A DNA stretch of 35,620 nt, from the NCBI GenBank assembly GCA_009701885.1, contig WLJH01000033.1, forward strand, positions 1-35,620, read 5' to 3'. Below the pieces are notes generated by a model. The model made no database searches, was not told the DNA's origin, and worked only from the letters and a program-made list of their open reading frames with translations. Every line of letters begins with the position of its first letter. Position 1 is the first letter of the stretch. This document shows, in pieces, positions 15,992-23,144 of this stretch. This stretch comes from Actinomycetota bacterium (GTDB lineage Bacteria > Actinomycetota > Actinomycetes > Propionibacteriales > Nocardioidaceae). The translations under genes and the position numbers were made by a program.

Positions 15992-17334
15992 CCGCCCGCT
16001 CCCGCCGCCTCCGTACGACGACGGCGACCCGGCTGGTCGCGTCCGCGGCCGCCGCGGTGCTCCTCGCGACCGGCTGTGCCACGACGACGACCGACCCCGC
16101 GACCGCACCGGGCGGCTCCGACCCCTCGGGGTCCGGCGCCACGGTGCAGCCGGACGGTTCCGAGGACACCGCGGCGGCCGTCGACCCCGACGAGCCGCTG
16201 GGTTGGGGCCCGACGGTCGGTGAGCTCGAGGACGCACGGGAGCTGGTCGCCACCTACTCCTCCGAGCAGCTGGCCGGCCAGGTCATCGTCGGCCGCTACG
16301 CCGGCACCGACCCCGAGGTGCCGGCCCAGCTGGTGCGCGACCTGCACCTGGCTGGGGTCTGTGTGACCGCCGACAACGTCCTGGACGAGGCACAGGTGCT
16401 CGCCACGACCGCGGCCGTCAGCGAGGCCGTCGCCGAGAGCGGCCGGGACTTCCCCGCGGTGATCGGCGTGGACGAGGAGGGCGGCACGGTCGCCCACCTG
16501 CGCGGCGTGGCGACGACCTTCCCGGCCTTCGCCGCCGCGGGCTCGGCCATCGACAACGCGGGACGGCGCGGCCGAGTGGCGGTCAAGCAGGCGGCGTACG
16601 CGACCGGCATGGAGCTGCGCGCCCTCGGGTTCACGTGGGTCTACGCCCCGGTCGCCGACGTGACGATCGGGGCCGCCGACGTGACGATCGGCTCCCGCTC
16701 GCCCTCGACCGACCCCGATCTCGCGGGTGCGGCGGTGAAGCAGGCGGTGACCGGCTACGACCGCTCGGGGACCGTGTCGACCACCAAGCACTTCCCCGGC
16801 CACGGCGGCGCGACCGCCGACTCCCACCTGACCCTCCCGGTGCTGACCGAGACGATGGCCGAGCTGGAGGCCCGCGACCTGCCGCCGTTCGAGAAGGCCA
16901 TCGAGGCCGGGGCCCCCTCGGTCATGATCGGCCACCTCGACGTGCAGGCGCTCGCACCCGGCACGCCGTCCTCGATCGCGCCGGAGACCTACGCCTACCT
17001 CCGCGAGGAGCTCGGATTCGGCGGCGTCGCCATCACCGACTCCCTGGGCATGGGCGCGGTCGCCGGCATCCCCGCGCTCGCGGTCAAGGCGCTCGAGGCC
17101 GGCGCCGACCTCCTGCTCATGCCGGCCGACACCCGCCGCACCCACGCCACGGTCACGGCCGCCCTCGAGGACGGCACGCTCGACCGTGCCCGGGTCGAGG
17201 AGGCCGCTGCCCGGGTCGTGGCCCTGCAGCGCTGGCAGGCCCGGATCGCGGCCGAGCGACCGGTGGGCGAGGACGTCGAGGAGCAGGCGGCGGCCGCCTC
17301 CGCGGCGCTCAGCGCGGCGGCGTACGGCTCCTGA
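15988..17334 (+). CDS. Glycoside hydrolase family 3 lipoprotein (NagZ-like)
   Basis: The protein is 448 aa. A basic N-terminus and hydrophobic core end at LLATGC with C30 as the lipid-modified cysteine. A 40-residue Thr/Ser/Pro/Gly linker precedes the GH3 catalytic barrel. Catalytic motifs are KHFPGHG (267-273), the Asp-His pair in ADSH (278, 280) expected as general acid/base in NagZ-type enzymes, and the nucleophile D351 in ITDSLGMGAV. It should hydrolyse beta-N-acetylhexosaminides such as peptidoglycan GlcNAc residues, outside the membrane. It lacks the second GH3 domain. GTG 15988 overlaps the coaE stop by 4 nt. A paralogue lies at 34361-35620. Confidence 0.92.
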   Translation: MTARSRRLRTTTATRLVASAAAAVLLATGCATTTTDPATAPGGSDPSGSGATVQPDGSEDTAAAVDPDEPLGWGPTVGELEDARELVATYSSEQLAGQVIVGRYAGTDPEVPAQLVRDLHLAGVCVTADNVLDEAQVLATTAAVSEAVAESGRDFPAVIGVDEEGGTVAHLRGVATTFPAFAAAGSAIDNAGRRGRVAVKQAAYATGMELRALGFTWVYAPVADVTIGAADVTIGSRSPSTDPDLAGAAVKQAVTGYDRSGTVSTTKHFPGHGGATADSHLTLPVLTETMAELEARDLPPFEKAIEAGAPSVMIGHLDVQALAPGTPSSIAPETYAYLREELGFGGVAITDSLGMGAVAGIPALAVKALEAGADLLLMPADTRRTHATVTAALEDGTLDRARVEEAAARVVALQRWQARIAAERPVGEDVEEQAAAASAALSAAAYGS

Positions 17335-17341
17335 CCGCCGA

Positions 17342-17360
17342 GCAGTCAGTTCCGGACTGC
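17342..17360 (+). terminator. Hairpin after the GH3 gene
   Basis: GCAGTC (17342-17347) and GACTGC (17355-17360) form a 6-bp stem with a 7-nt loop, 7 nt past the GH3 stop. It may act with the larger hairpin downstream. Confidence 0.4.
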
Positions 17361-17410
17361 CGACAGGTCACGCCTGAACCGTCGAGCGGTCAGATGCGCA
17401 CCGGCCCGGA

Positions 17411-17453
17411 CAGCACTCGACCCGCCACCAGGAGGTGACGGGTCGGGGTGCTG
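17411..17453. terminator. Bidirectional terminator hairpin between GH3 and sigB
   Basis: Arms of 19-20 nt (17411-17429 and 17434-17453) pair with one bulge and one mismatch around an AGGA loop. The hairpin lies 17 nt beyond the sigB stop on the minus strand. Confidence 0.75.
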
Positions 17454-17470
17454 ACGTCTCGGCGGTGACC

Positions 17471-18448
17471 TCAGGCGGCGGAGCCGGCGGCGAGGTCCGG
17501 GTCGGCGAATCGACGCAGTTTCTGCAGCGCCTCCCGCTCCAGCTGGCGCACGCGCTCTGCGGAGATGCCGTGCTTGGCGCCGATGTCGGCGAGCTTGTGC
17601 TGGCGACCGTCGGTGAGGCCGTAGCGCGAGCGGATGATGTCGGCGGCGCGCTCGTCGAGCTGACCGACCAGGGTGTTGAGCCGCTCGCGGGACTCCACGT
17701 CGAGCACGGTCAGGTCGGGGCCCGGCGAGGTCTCCTGGGCCATCAGGTCACCCAGCGAGGTGTCGCCGTCCTCGTCGACGGGGGTGTCGAGCGAGACGTG
17801 CTCGCGGCCCCACGAGAGCAGGTCCATGACCCGCTCGACCTCCATGCCCAGCTCGGCCGCGATCTCGTGCGGCTCCGGGTCGCGACCGAGCTGGCGCTCG
17901 AGGGTGCGACGTGCGCCGCCCACCTGGTTGAGCTCCTCGACCACGTGCACGGGCAGCCGCACGACGCGGGCCTGCTGCGCGATGCCGCGGGTGATCGCCT
18001 GGCGCACCCACCACGTGGCGTACGTCGAGAACTTGTAGCCCTTGGTGTAGTCGAACTTCTCGACCGCACGGATCAGGCCGGTGTTGCCCTCCTGGATCAG
18101 GTCCAGCATCGGCATCTGCGCCCGGCCGTACTTGCGGGCGATGGAGACCACGAGGCGCAGGTTGGCGGTGATGAAGGTGTCCACCGCCTTGCGACCCTCC
18201 TCGGCGAGCCACTCGAGCTCCTCCTGGCTGGCCCGCATCGGTGCGCCCCCCTTGGCGCGTCCGATGCGGCCCTCGGCCAGGAGGTGCTCGGCCATGAGCC
18301 CGGCCTCGATGGTCTTGGAGAGCTCGACCTCCGCCGCCGCGTCCAGCAGCTCGTTGCGGGCGATCTCGTCGAGGTAAAGTCCGACGCTGTCGCGGCCCTC
18401 GATCTCCCGGTTGCTGCTCGAGCGGGTCGTGCGGGTGGCGGTGGCCAT
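17471..18448 (-). CDS. sigB: Group 2 sigma-70 factor, SigB/HrdD-like
   Basis: The protein is 325 aa, the length of mycobacterial SigB. It lacks region 1.1 and begins with region 1.2 (DSVGLYLDEIARNELL, about 20-35). Region 2 includes [31 protein letters not shown] and [15 protein letters not shown]; region 4.2 is LADIGAKHGISAERVRQLEREAL. The DNA-contacting residues match those of the principal sigma factor, so promoter recognition should overlap. ATG 18448 has a strong AAGGAGG 6 nt upstream. A GGGAAT-N18-GTTG element about 50 nt upstream suggests induction by a SigR/SigH/SigE-type ECF factor, as known for sigB in M. tuberculosis. As in mycobacteria it lies near sigA, here 11.4 kb away. Confidence 0.93.
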   Translation of the reverse strand: MATATRTTRSSSNREIEGRDSVGLYLDEIARNELLDAAAEVELSKTIEAGLMAEHLLAEGRIGRAKGGAPMRASQEELEWLAEEGRKAVDTFITANLRLVVSIARKYGRAQMPMLDLIQEGNTGLIRAVEKFDYTKGYKFSTYATWWVRQAITRGIAQQARVVRLPVHVVEELNQVGGARRTLERQLGRDPEPHEIAAELGMEVERVMDLLSWGREHVSLDTPVDEDGDTSLGDLMAQETSPGPDLTVLDVESRERLNTLVGQLDERAADIIRSRYGLTDGRQHKLADIGAKHGISAERVRQLEREALQKLRRFADPDLAAGSAA

Positions 18449-18495
18449 GGAACCCTCCTTCGCGGCGTGGACGCCCTCGGCGCCTCACGGTCTCC

Positions 18496-18521
18496 AACGC
18501 CCCACCGGTGCCCGAGATTCC
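18496..18521 (-). promoter_or_regulatory. SigR/SigH/SigE-type promoter of sigB
   Basis: On the minus strand GGAAT (18521-18517) and GTT (18498-18496) are separated by exactly 18 nt, the consensus of the SigR (Streptomyces) and SigH (Mycobacterium) thiol-stress class. The predicted start is near 18488, giving a leader of about 40 nt with the strong ribosome binding site. The same architecture occurs at 31715-31740. Confidence 0.6.
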
Positions 18522-18550
18522 CCTGGGGGAACCCACCCGGGTGGTGGGAC

Positions 18551-18640
18551 CTTCACACTGCTCGACGTGTGACGCCCACGAGGAGTTGCGTCCCTTCCCA
18601 ACTCTCAGGGACTTCTCAGGGCCTCACCTTCGTGTGAGTC
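18551..18640. promoter_or_regulatory. Cluster of inverted and direct repeats upstream of sigB
   Basis: Within 90 nt there are TCACAC-N8-GTGTGA (18553-18572), GAGTTG-N10-CAACTC (18583-18604), a direct repeat of TCTCAGGG (18603-18610 and 18614-18621), and CTCAC-N6-GTGAG (18623-18638). They lie 30-120 nt upstream of the sigB promoter candidate, a place for operators. The binding factors are unknown. Confidence 0.45.
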
Positions 18641-18689
18641 GTTCGCCGCCGCGGACCCCTCCGGATGGGTGAGGTAGGCCACTTTGCCC

Positions 18690-18710
18690 CCGCGCGAGAC
18701 GCCCGCGCGG
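18690..18710 (-). terminator. Hairpin after the oligopeptidase B gene
   Basis: CCGCGCG (18690-18696) and CGCGCGG (18704-18710) form a 7-bp stem with a 7-nt loop, 18 nt past the ptrB stop on the minus strand. There is no U-tract. Confidence 0.45.
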
Positions 18711-18727
18711 TCGCACGGGCGACGCCG

Positions 18728-20911
18728 TCAGCGGGCGAGCCCCATCCGGTCGAGGATCCACGCCAGGGTGAAGGACCGGTCGTGCCAGGACTTGTACCGC
18801 CCGGAGACCCCGCCGTGGCCGGCTGCCATCTCGGTGCGCAGCAGCACGTCGGGACGCCCTGCCCCCGCGGGGTCGGTGGCGCGCAGCCGGGCGACCCACT
18901 TGGCGGGCTCTACGTAGAGCACCCGGGTGTCGTTGAGCGAGGTCTCGGCGAGGATCGCGGGGTACTCCTGCGCGGTCACGTTGTCGTAGGGCGCGTAGGA
19001 GGCCATGTAGTCGTAGACCTCCGGGTCGGCCTCGGGGTTGCCCCACTCGTCGTACTCGGTGACCGTCAGCGGCAGGGTGCTGTCGAGCATCGTGGTGAGC
19101 GCATCGACGAAGGGCACTCCTGCGACCAGGCCGCTGAACAGCTCGGGAGCCTGGTTGGCCACGGCCCCGATGAGCAGGCCACCGGCGCTCGCGCCCTCGC
19201 CGACGAGGGTGTCGGGGGAGGACCAGCCGGTCTCTACCAGGTGGCGGGCGCAGGCGGCGAAGTCGGAGAAGGTGTGCTGCTTCTTCATGAGCTTCCCGTC
19301 GTCGTACCACCGGCGGCCCATCTCGCCGCCGCCACGGACGTGGGCGATGGCGAAGGCGGCGCCCCGGTCGAGCAGCGAGAGCCGGGCGATGGAGAAGTAC
19401 GGGTCGATCGAGGCCTCGTAGGAGCCGTAGCCGTAGAGCAGCGTCGGCACCGGGTGGGTGCCGCCGCCACTGTCCTCCCGGGAGCCCCGCTTGCACACGA
19501 TCGAGATCGGGATCCGCTCGCCGTCCTCGGCGGTGGCCCAGAGCCGGTGCTCCTCGTAGTCGGCCGGGTCGTAGCCGCCCAGCACGGGCGCGCGCTTGAG
19601 CAGCGTCAGCTCGCGGGTGCGCACGTCGTAGTCGTAGACGCTGCTCGGGATCGCCATCGTCGTGTAGCCCAGACGGACCGTGGGCTGGGTGAAGCCGGGG
19701 TTGCCCGAGGCGCCGACGGTGTAGACCGGCTCGTCGAAGGAGATGAGGTAGTCGTCGGTCACCGGCTCGTCGGGGGTGGCGCCCGCGCCGAGCTCGAGGA
19801 TGCGCAGCTGGGTCAGCCCGTCGCTGCGCTGGTGCACGACGAGGTGGCCGGCGAAGGCGTCCACGTCCTCGAGGCGTACGGCGGGGTCGTGCGGCAGCAG
19901 CGCCCGCCACTCCTCCCGCGGGGTCGGTGCGAGCGGGGCGACGGCGAGCTCGAAATCGGGCCCGGTGCCGTTGTGCAGGACCAGGAACCGGTCCTCGCCG
20001 GCGAGCACGGCGTGCTCGAGGGAGTACTCGACGCCCTCCTCGCGCGCGCAGAAGACCTGCCAGCCGGCCTCGGGGGCGTCGGCGTCGAGGACGCGGTACT
20101 CCGAGGTGGTCTTGGACCCGCTCGCCACCACCATGAAGCGGTCCGAGCGCGTGCGGCCCACGCTGGTGAAGAAGCGCCCGTCGGTCTCGTGGTGGACCAG
20201 CTCGTCGGCGTCCTGCGGGGTGCCGAGCGCGTGGCGCCAGACCTTGTCGGCGCGCCAGGACTCGTCGACCGTGACGTAGTAGAAGCTCGTGCCGGCGCGG
20301 TCCCAGGTGGCCCCGCCGATGACCCCGGTGACGACGTCGTCGAGCAGCTCGCCGGTGCGCAGGTCCTTGACCCGCACCGTGTAGCGCTCGTCGCCGACGG
20401 TGTCGGTGGCGTAGGCCAGCAGGTGTCCGTCGGGGCTGACGGCCGCGCCGCCGAGGGAGAAGAAGTCGTGGCCCTCCGCGAGCGCGTCCAGGTCGAGCAG
20501 CACCTCCTCGCCGGGCAGGGCAGGCTGGTCGGCGGCGCAGTCCTCGGCTGGCTGCGGCGGGGTCCAGTCGTCGGGGTCGGTCACGGGCACCCGGCAGGTG
20601 GCGCCGTACTCCTTGCCGGCGAAGGAGCGCCCGTAGTACCAGTGACCGCGGTTGCGGGTCGGGACCGAGAGGTCGGTCTCGCGGGTGCGGGTGCGGATCT
20701 CCTCGAAGATGGTGGCCCGCAGGTCGGCGAGGTGGGCGGTGCTGGCCTGCGTCCACGCGTTCTCGGCCTCGAGGTGGGCCAGGACCTCCGGCGACTCCTT
20801 CTGGCGCAGCCACTCGTAGTCGTCGCTGCGGGTGCGCCCGTGGACCTCGCGCGTGGTGGTGCGGACGGCTGCGAGGGGCGGGGCGCTGGGCTGCTCGGGA
20901 GCGGTGGACAT
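18728..20911 (-). CDS. ptrB: Oligopeptidase B (S9A family serine peptidase)
   Basis: The protein is 727 aa without a signal peptide, so cytoplasmic. The N-terminal HGRTRSDDYEWLRQKESPEVLAHLEAEN pattern (split here: residues 24-51) and a seven-bladed propeller (about 75-410) precede an alpha/beta hydrolase domain. The catalytic triad is S575 in GEGASAGG, D661 in SLNDTRV and H699 in AAGHGG. The GYGSYEASIDPYFS segment (494-507) is typical of oligopeptidase B, which cleaves short peptides after Lys/Arg. Length agrees with the family (about 690-730). ATG 20911 has no strong Shine-Dalgarno sequence. It is divergent from pxpA with 74 nt between. Confidence 0.92.
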   Translation of the reverse strand: MSTAPEQPSAPPLAAVRTTTREVHGRTRSDDYEWLRQKESPEVLAHLEAENAWTQASTAHLADLRATIFEEIRTRTRETDLSVPTRNRGHWYYGRSFAGKEYGATCRVPVTDPDDWTPPQPAEDCAADQPALPGEEVLLDLDALAEGHDFFSLGGAAVSPDGHLLAYATDTVGDERYTVRVKDLRTGELLDDVVTGVIGGATWDRAGTSFYYVTVDESWRADKVWRHALGTPQDADELVHHETDGRFFTSVGRTRSDRFMVVASGSKTTSEYRVLDADAPEAGWQVFCAREEGVEYSLEHAVLAGEDRFLVLHNGTGPDFELAVAPLAPTPREEWRALLPHDPAVRLEDVDAFAGHLVVHQRSDGLTQLRILELGAGATPDEPVTDDYLISFDEPVYTVGASGNPGFTQPTVRLGYTTMAIPSSVYDYDVRTRELTLLKRAPVLGGYDPADYEEHRLWATAEDGERIPISIVCKRGSREDSGGGTHPVPTLLYGYGSYEASIDPYFSIARLSLLDRGAAFAIAHVRGGGEMGRRWYDDGKLMKKQHTFSDFAACARHLVETGWSSPDTLVGEGASAGGLLIGAVANQAPELFSGLVAGVPFVDALTTMLDSTLPLTVTEYDEWGNPEADPEVYDYMASYAPYDNVTAQEYPAILAETSLNDTRVLYVEPAKWVARLRATDPAGAGRPDVLLRTEMAAGHGGVSGRYKSWHDRSFTLAWILDRMGLAR

Positions 20912-20973
20912 GCGGCGACCCTAGACGCGGGCGCCCATCCTCGCGCCCGCGGCCTCCGGGGGCCGGGGATGGG

Positions 20974-20979
20974 TAGGTT
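20974..20979 (+). promoter_or_regulatory. -10 element for leaderless pxpA transcript
   Basis: TAGGTT lies 6 nt before the GTG at 20986, and there is no Shine-Dalgarno sequence. Confidence 0.55.
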
Positions 20980-20985
20980 CGACCC

Positions 20986-21669
20986 GTGCCCCACATCGAC
21001 CTCAACGCCGACCTCGGGGAGGGCGTCACCGACGACGCGGCCCTGTTGGGCGTGGTGACGAGCGCCAACCTGGCCTGCGGCTACCACGCGGGCAGCCCGA
21101 CGATCATGCGCGCGGTCTGCGCCGAGGCGGCGGAGCGCGGTGTGTCCGTTGGTGCCCAGGTCTCGTACGCCGACCGCGAGCACTTCGGCCGGGTGGCCCG
21201 CGACGTCGCGCGCGAGACGCTGCGCGAGCAGGTCGCCGACCAGGTCGGGACCCTCACCCTCATCGCGGGCGAGGAGGGCGTCGAGGTCCGCTACGTCAAG
21301 GCCCACGGTGCGCTCTACCACCGCACCCTCGACGACGAGGAGCAGGCGCTCGCGGTGCTCGAGGGCTCCCGCGGCCTGCCCGTGCTCGGCATGCCGGGCC
21401 GGCTGCTCACCCTGGCCGTCGCCGAGGGCCGCACGGTGCACCACGAAGGCTTCCCGGACCGGGGGTACGCCGAGGACGGCCGCCTCCTCCCGCGCGACCG
21501 GCCCGGTGCGGTGCTCGAGGACGCCGAGGCGATCGCCTTCCGCGCCGTCGAGCTGGCCGGCACCGTGGACTCGGTCTGCGTCCACGGCGACCACCCCGGT
21601 GCGGTCGCCCACGCCCGGGCCGTGCGCGAGGCGCTCGAGGCCGCGGGCCTGGGGCTGCGCGGGCTGTGA
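20986..21669 (+). CDS. pxpA: 5-oxoprolinase subunit A (LamB/YcsF family)
   Basis: The protein is 227 aa, slightly shorter than the usual 240-255 aa. Family signatures are IDLNADLGEG at the start, SANLACGYHAGSP, VGAQVSYADREHFGR, RYVKAHGALYH, EGFPDRGYAEDGRLLPR and CVHGDHPGAVA. With PxpB and PxpC it hydrolyses 5-oxoproline (pyroglutamate) to glutamate using ATP, removing a damage product of glutamine/glutamate. GTG 20986 is supported by the leaderless -10 element. First gene of pxpABC. Confidence 0.93.
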   Translation: MPHIDLNADLGEGVTDDAALLGVVTSANLACGYHAGSPTIMRAVCAEAAERGVSVGAQVSYADREHFGRVARDVARETLREQVADQVGTLTLIAGEEGVEVRYVKAHGALYHRTLDDEEQALAVLEGSRGLPVLGMPGRLLTLAVAEGRTVHHEGFPDRGYAEDGRLLPRDRPGAVLEDAEAIAFRAVELAGTVDSVCVHGDHPGAVAHARAVREALEAAGLGLRGL

Positions 21670-21673
21670 CCTG

Positions 21674-22279
21674 ATGGTGGGCGTGCGCGTCCTGCCGGTC
21701 GGGCCCCGGGCGGTGCTGCTCGAGGTGGCCGACGTCGCGTCGGCGGTCGCGCTGGCCGCCCACTGCCGCGCGGCGTCCTGGGCGACCGAGGTGGTGCCCG
21801 CGGCGCGCACGGTGCTCCTCGACGGGCTCACGGTGCCTCCCGACCGCGTCGCGGCAGCCCTGGCGTCGTGGACGCCGGAGGCCCACGCCGCCGCTCCGGG
21901 GGGACTGGTCGAGCTGCCGGTGGTCCTCGACGGCGCGGACCTGCCCGACGTCGCCCGGCTGTGGGGTTGCACCCGGACCGAGGTCGTGGCGACGCTGACG
22001 GCCACCACGTTCACCAGTGCCTTCTGCGGCTTCGCCCCCGGCTTCTCCTACCTCTCCGGGCTTCCCGCCGACCGCACCGTCCCGCGGCTGCCGTCCCCGC
22101 GGCCGCGGGTGCCCGCCGGATCGGTCGCGCTCGCGGGGGAGTGGGCGGGGGTCTATCCCACGGCCTCGCCGGGCGGGTGGCGGCTGGTGGGTCGCACCGA
22201 CGTCACGCTGTGGGACGCCGACCGCGAGCCCCCGGCGCTGCTGGCACCCGGCACCCGCGTCCGGTTCGTGGAGGCCTGA
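21674..22279 (+). CDS. pxpB: 5-oxoprolinase subunit B (KipI-like, allophanate hydrolase subunit 1)
   Basis: The protein is 201 aa. Family segments are LPVGPRAVLLEV at the N-terminus, the central VELPVVLDGADLPDVA, FTSAFCGFAPGFSYLSGLP, and the closing SPGGWRLVGRTDVTLWD with PGTRVRFV. It forms the cyclophilin-like complex with PxpC that phosphorylates 5-oxoproline. ATG 21674 lies 4 nt after the pxpA stop; GTG 21677 is a possible alternative. Confidence 0.93.
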   Translation: MVGVRVLPVGPRAVLLEVADVASAVALAAHCRAASWATEVVPAARTVLLDGLTVPPDRVAAALASWTPEAHAAAPGGLVELPVVLDGADLPDVARLWGCTRTEVVATLTATTFTSAFCGFAPGFSYLSGLPADRTVPRLPSPRPRVPAGSVALAGEWAGVYPTASPGGWRLVGRTDVTLWDADREPPALLAPGTRVRFVEA

Positions 22280-22280
22280 G

Positions 22281-23144
22281 GTGGGCTCGTCGGCGCTCCG
22301 CGTCGCTGCCACGGGCCCGTCGGTGCTGCTGCAGGACCTCGGGCGGCCGGGCCTGGCCCACCTCGGGGTGCCCCGTTCGGGCGCCCTCGACGCCCCGGCG
22401 GCCGCCCTGGCCCGGCGGCTGGTCGGCGGTGCGGCCGACGACGCGGTGCTGGAGGTGCTGCTGGGCGGGCTCGAGGTCGTGCTCGAGGCCGATCCCGGGA
22501 GCGGTGCCTGGGTCGCGGTGACGGGGGCACCCTGCTCGGTGGCCGTCGACGGTCGCGCGGCGCCGCACGGTCGCGCCGTGTGGGTGCCGGCCGGGTCGCG
22601 CCTGGTGCTGGGGCGTCCGGCCAGCGGTCTGCGCAGCTACCTCGCCGTCGACGGCGGCTTGCCCGTCGCCGAGGTGCTCGGGTCGCGCTCGTCGGACACG
22701 CTCGCCGGGGTCGGCCCCGCACCGGTGCGCGCCGGGGACCGGCTGCCCGTCGGCGTACGACGGGGGGAGCCGGGGAACGCGGAGGTGCCGCCTGCGCGGG
22801 CGACCGGTCCGCTGCGGCTGCACCCAGGACCTCGCTCCGCGTGGTGCGAGGACCCGCTCGCGGCGCTCACCTCGGGTGCCTGGACCGTCGGCGCGGACTC
22901 CGACCGGGTCGGGCTGCGGCTGCACGGCGATCCTTTGGCGCGCCGGCGCACCGAGGAGCTGCCCAGCGAGGGGATGGTCCTGGGCGCGGTGCAGGTGCCG
23001 CCCGACGGCCAGCCCGTGGTCTTCCTGGCCGACCACCCGCCGACCGGGGGCTACCCGGTGGTCGCCGTGGTCGAGGAGGCCGACCTGTGGCGCTGCGCCC
23101 AGCTGCGGCCGGGGGAGCGGGTGAGGTTCACCCGGGCGCGCTGA
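22281..23144 (+). CDS. pxpC: 5-oxoprolinase subunit C (KipA-like, biotin-dependent carboxyltransferase family)
   Basis: The protein is 287 aa. It begins LRVAATGPSVLLQDLGRPGLAHLGVPRSGALD (split: residues 5-36), the family's hallmark, followed by NRLVG-like ARRLVGG, RSYLAVDGGL, SRSSDTLAG, SDRVGLRLHG and LADHPPTGGYPVVA. It completes the pxpABC operon; GTG 22281 is one base after the pxpB stop. Its last 17 nt overlap the convergent dinB gene and no terminator separates them. Confidence 0.93.
   Translation: MGSSALRVAATGPSVLLQDLGRPGLAHLGVPRSGALDAPAAALARRLVGGAADDAVLEVLLGGLEVVLEADPGSGAWVAVTGAPCSVAVDGRAAPHGRAVWVPAGSRLVLGRPASGLRSYLAVDGGLPVAEVLGSRSSDTLAGVGPAPVRAGDRLPVGVRRGEPGNAEVPPARATGPLRLHPGPRSAWCEDPLAALTSGAWTVGADSDRVGLRLHGDPLARRRTEELPSEGMVLGAVQVPPDGQPVVFLADHPPTGGYPVVAVVEEADLWRCAQLRPGERVRFTRAR

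Noticed and set aside
16654..16691. Tandem 17-bp repeat GCCGACGTGACGATCGG in the first GH3 gene as an insertion
   Set aside because: The paralogue at 34361 has the same length here (DVTAGPRDPVIG), so the repeat arose by similarity of coding, not by insertion.
13057..17145. 1362-codon minus-strand open frame covering coaE and GH3
   Set aside because: High GC leaves non-coding frames open; only its last 366 codons have family motifs.
18553..18572. CRP-type binding site upstream of sigB
   Set aside because: The half-sites are TCACAC-N8-GTGTGA, the inverse order and spacing of the TGTGA-N6-TCACA consensus.
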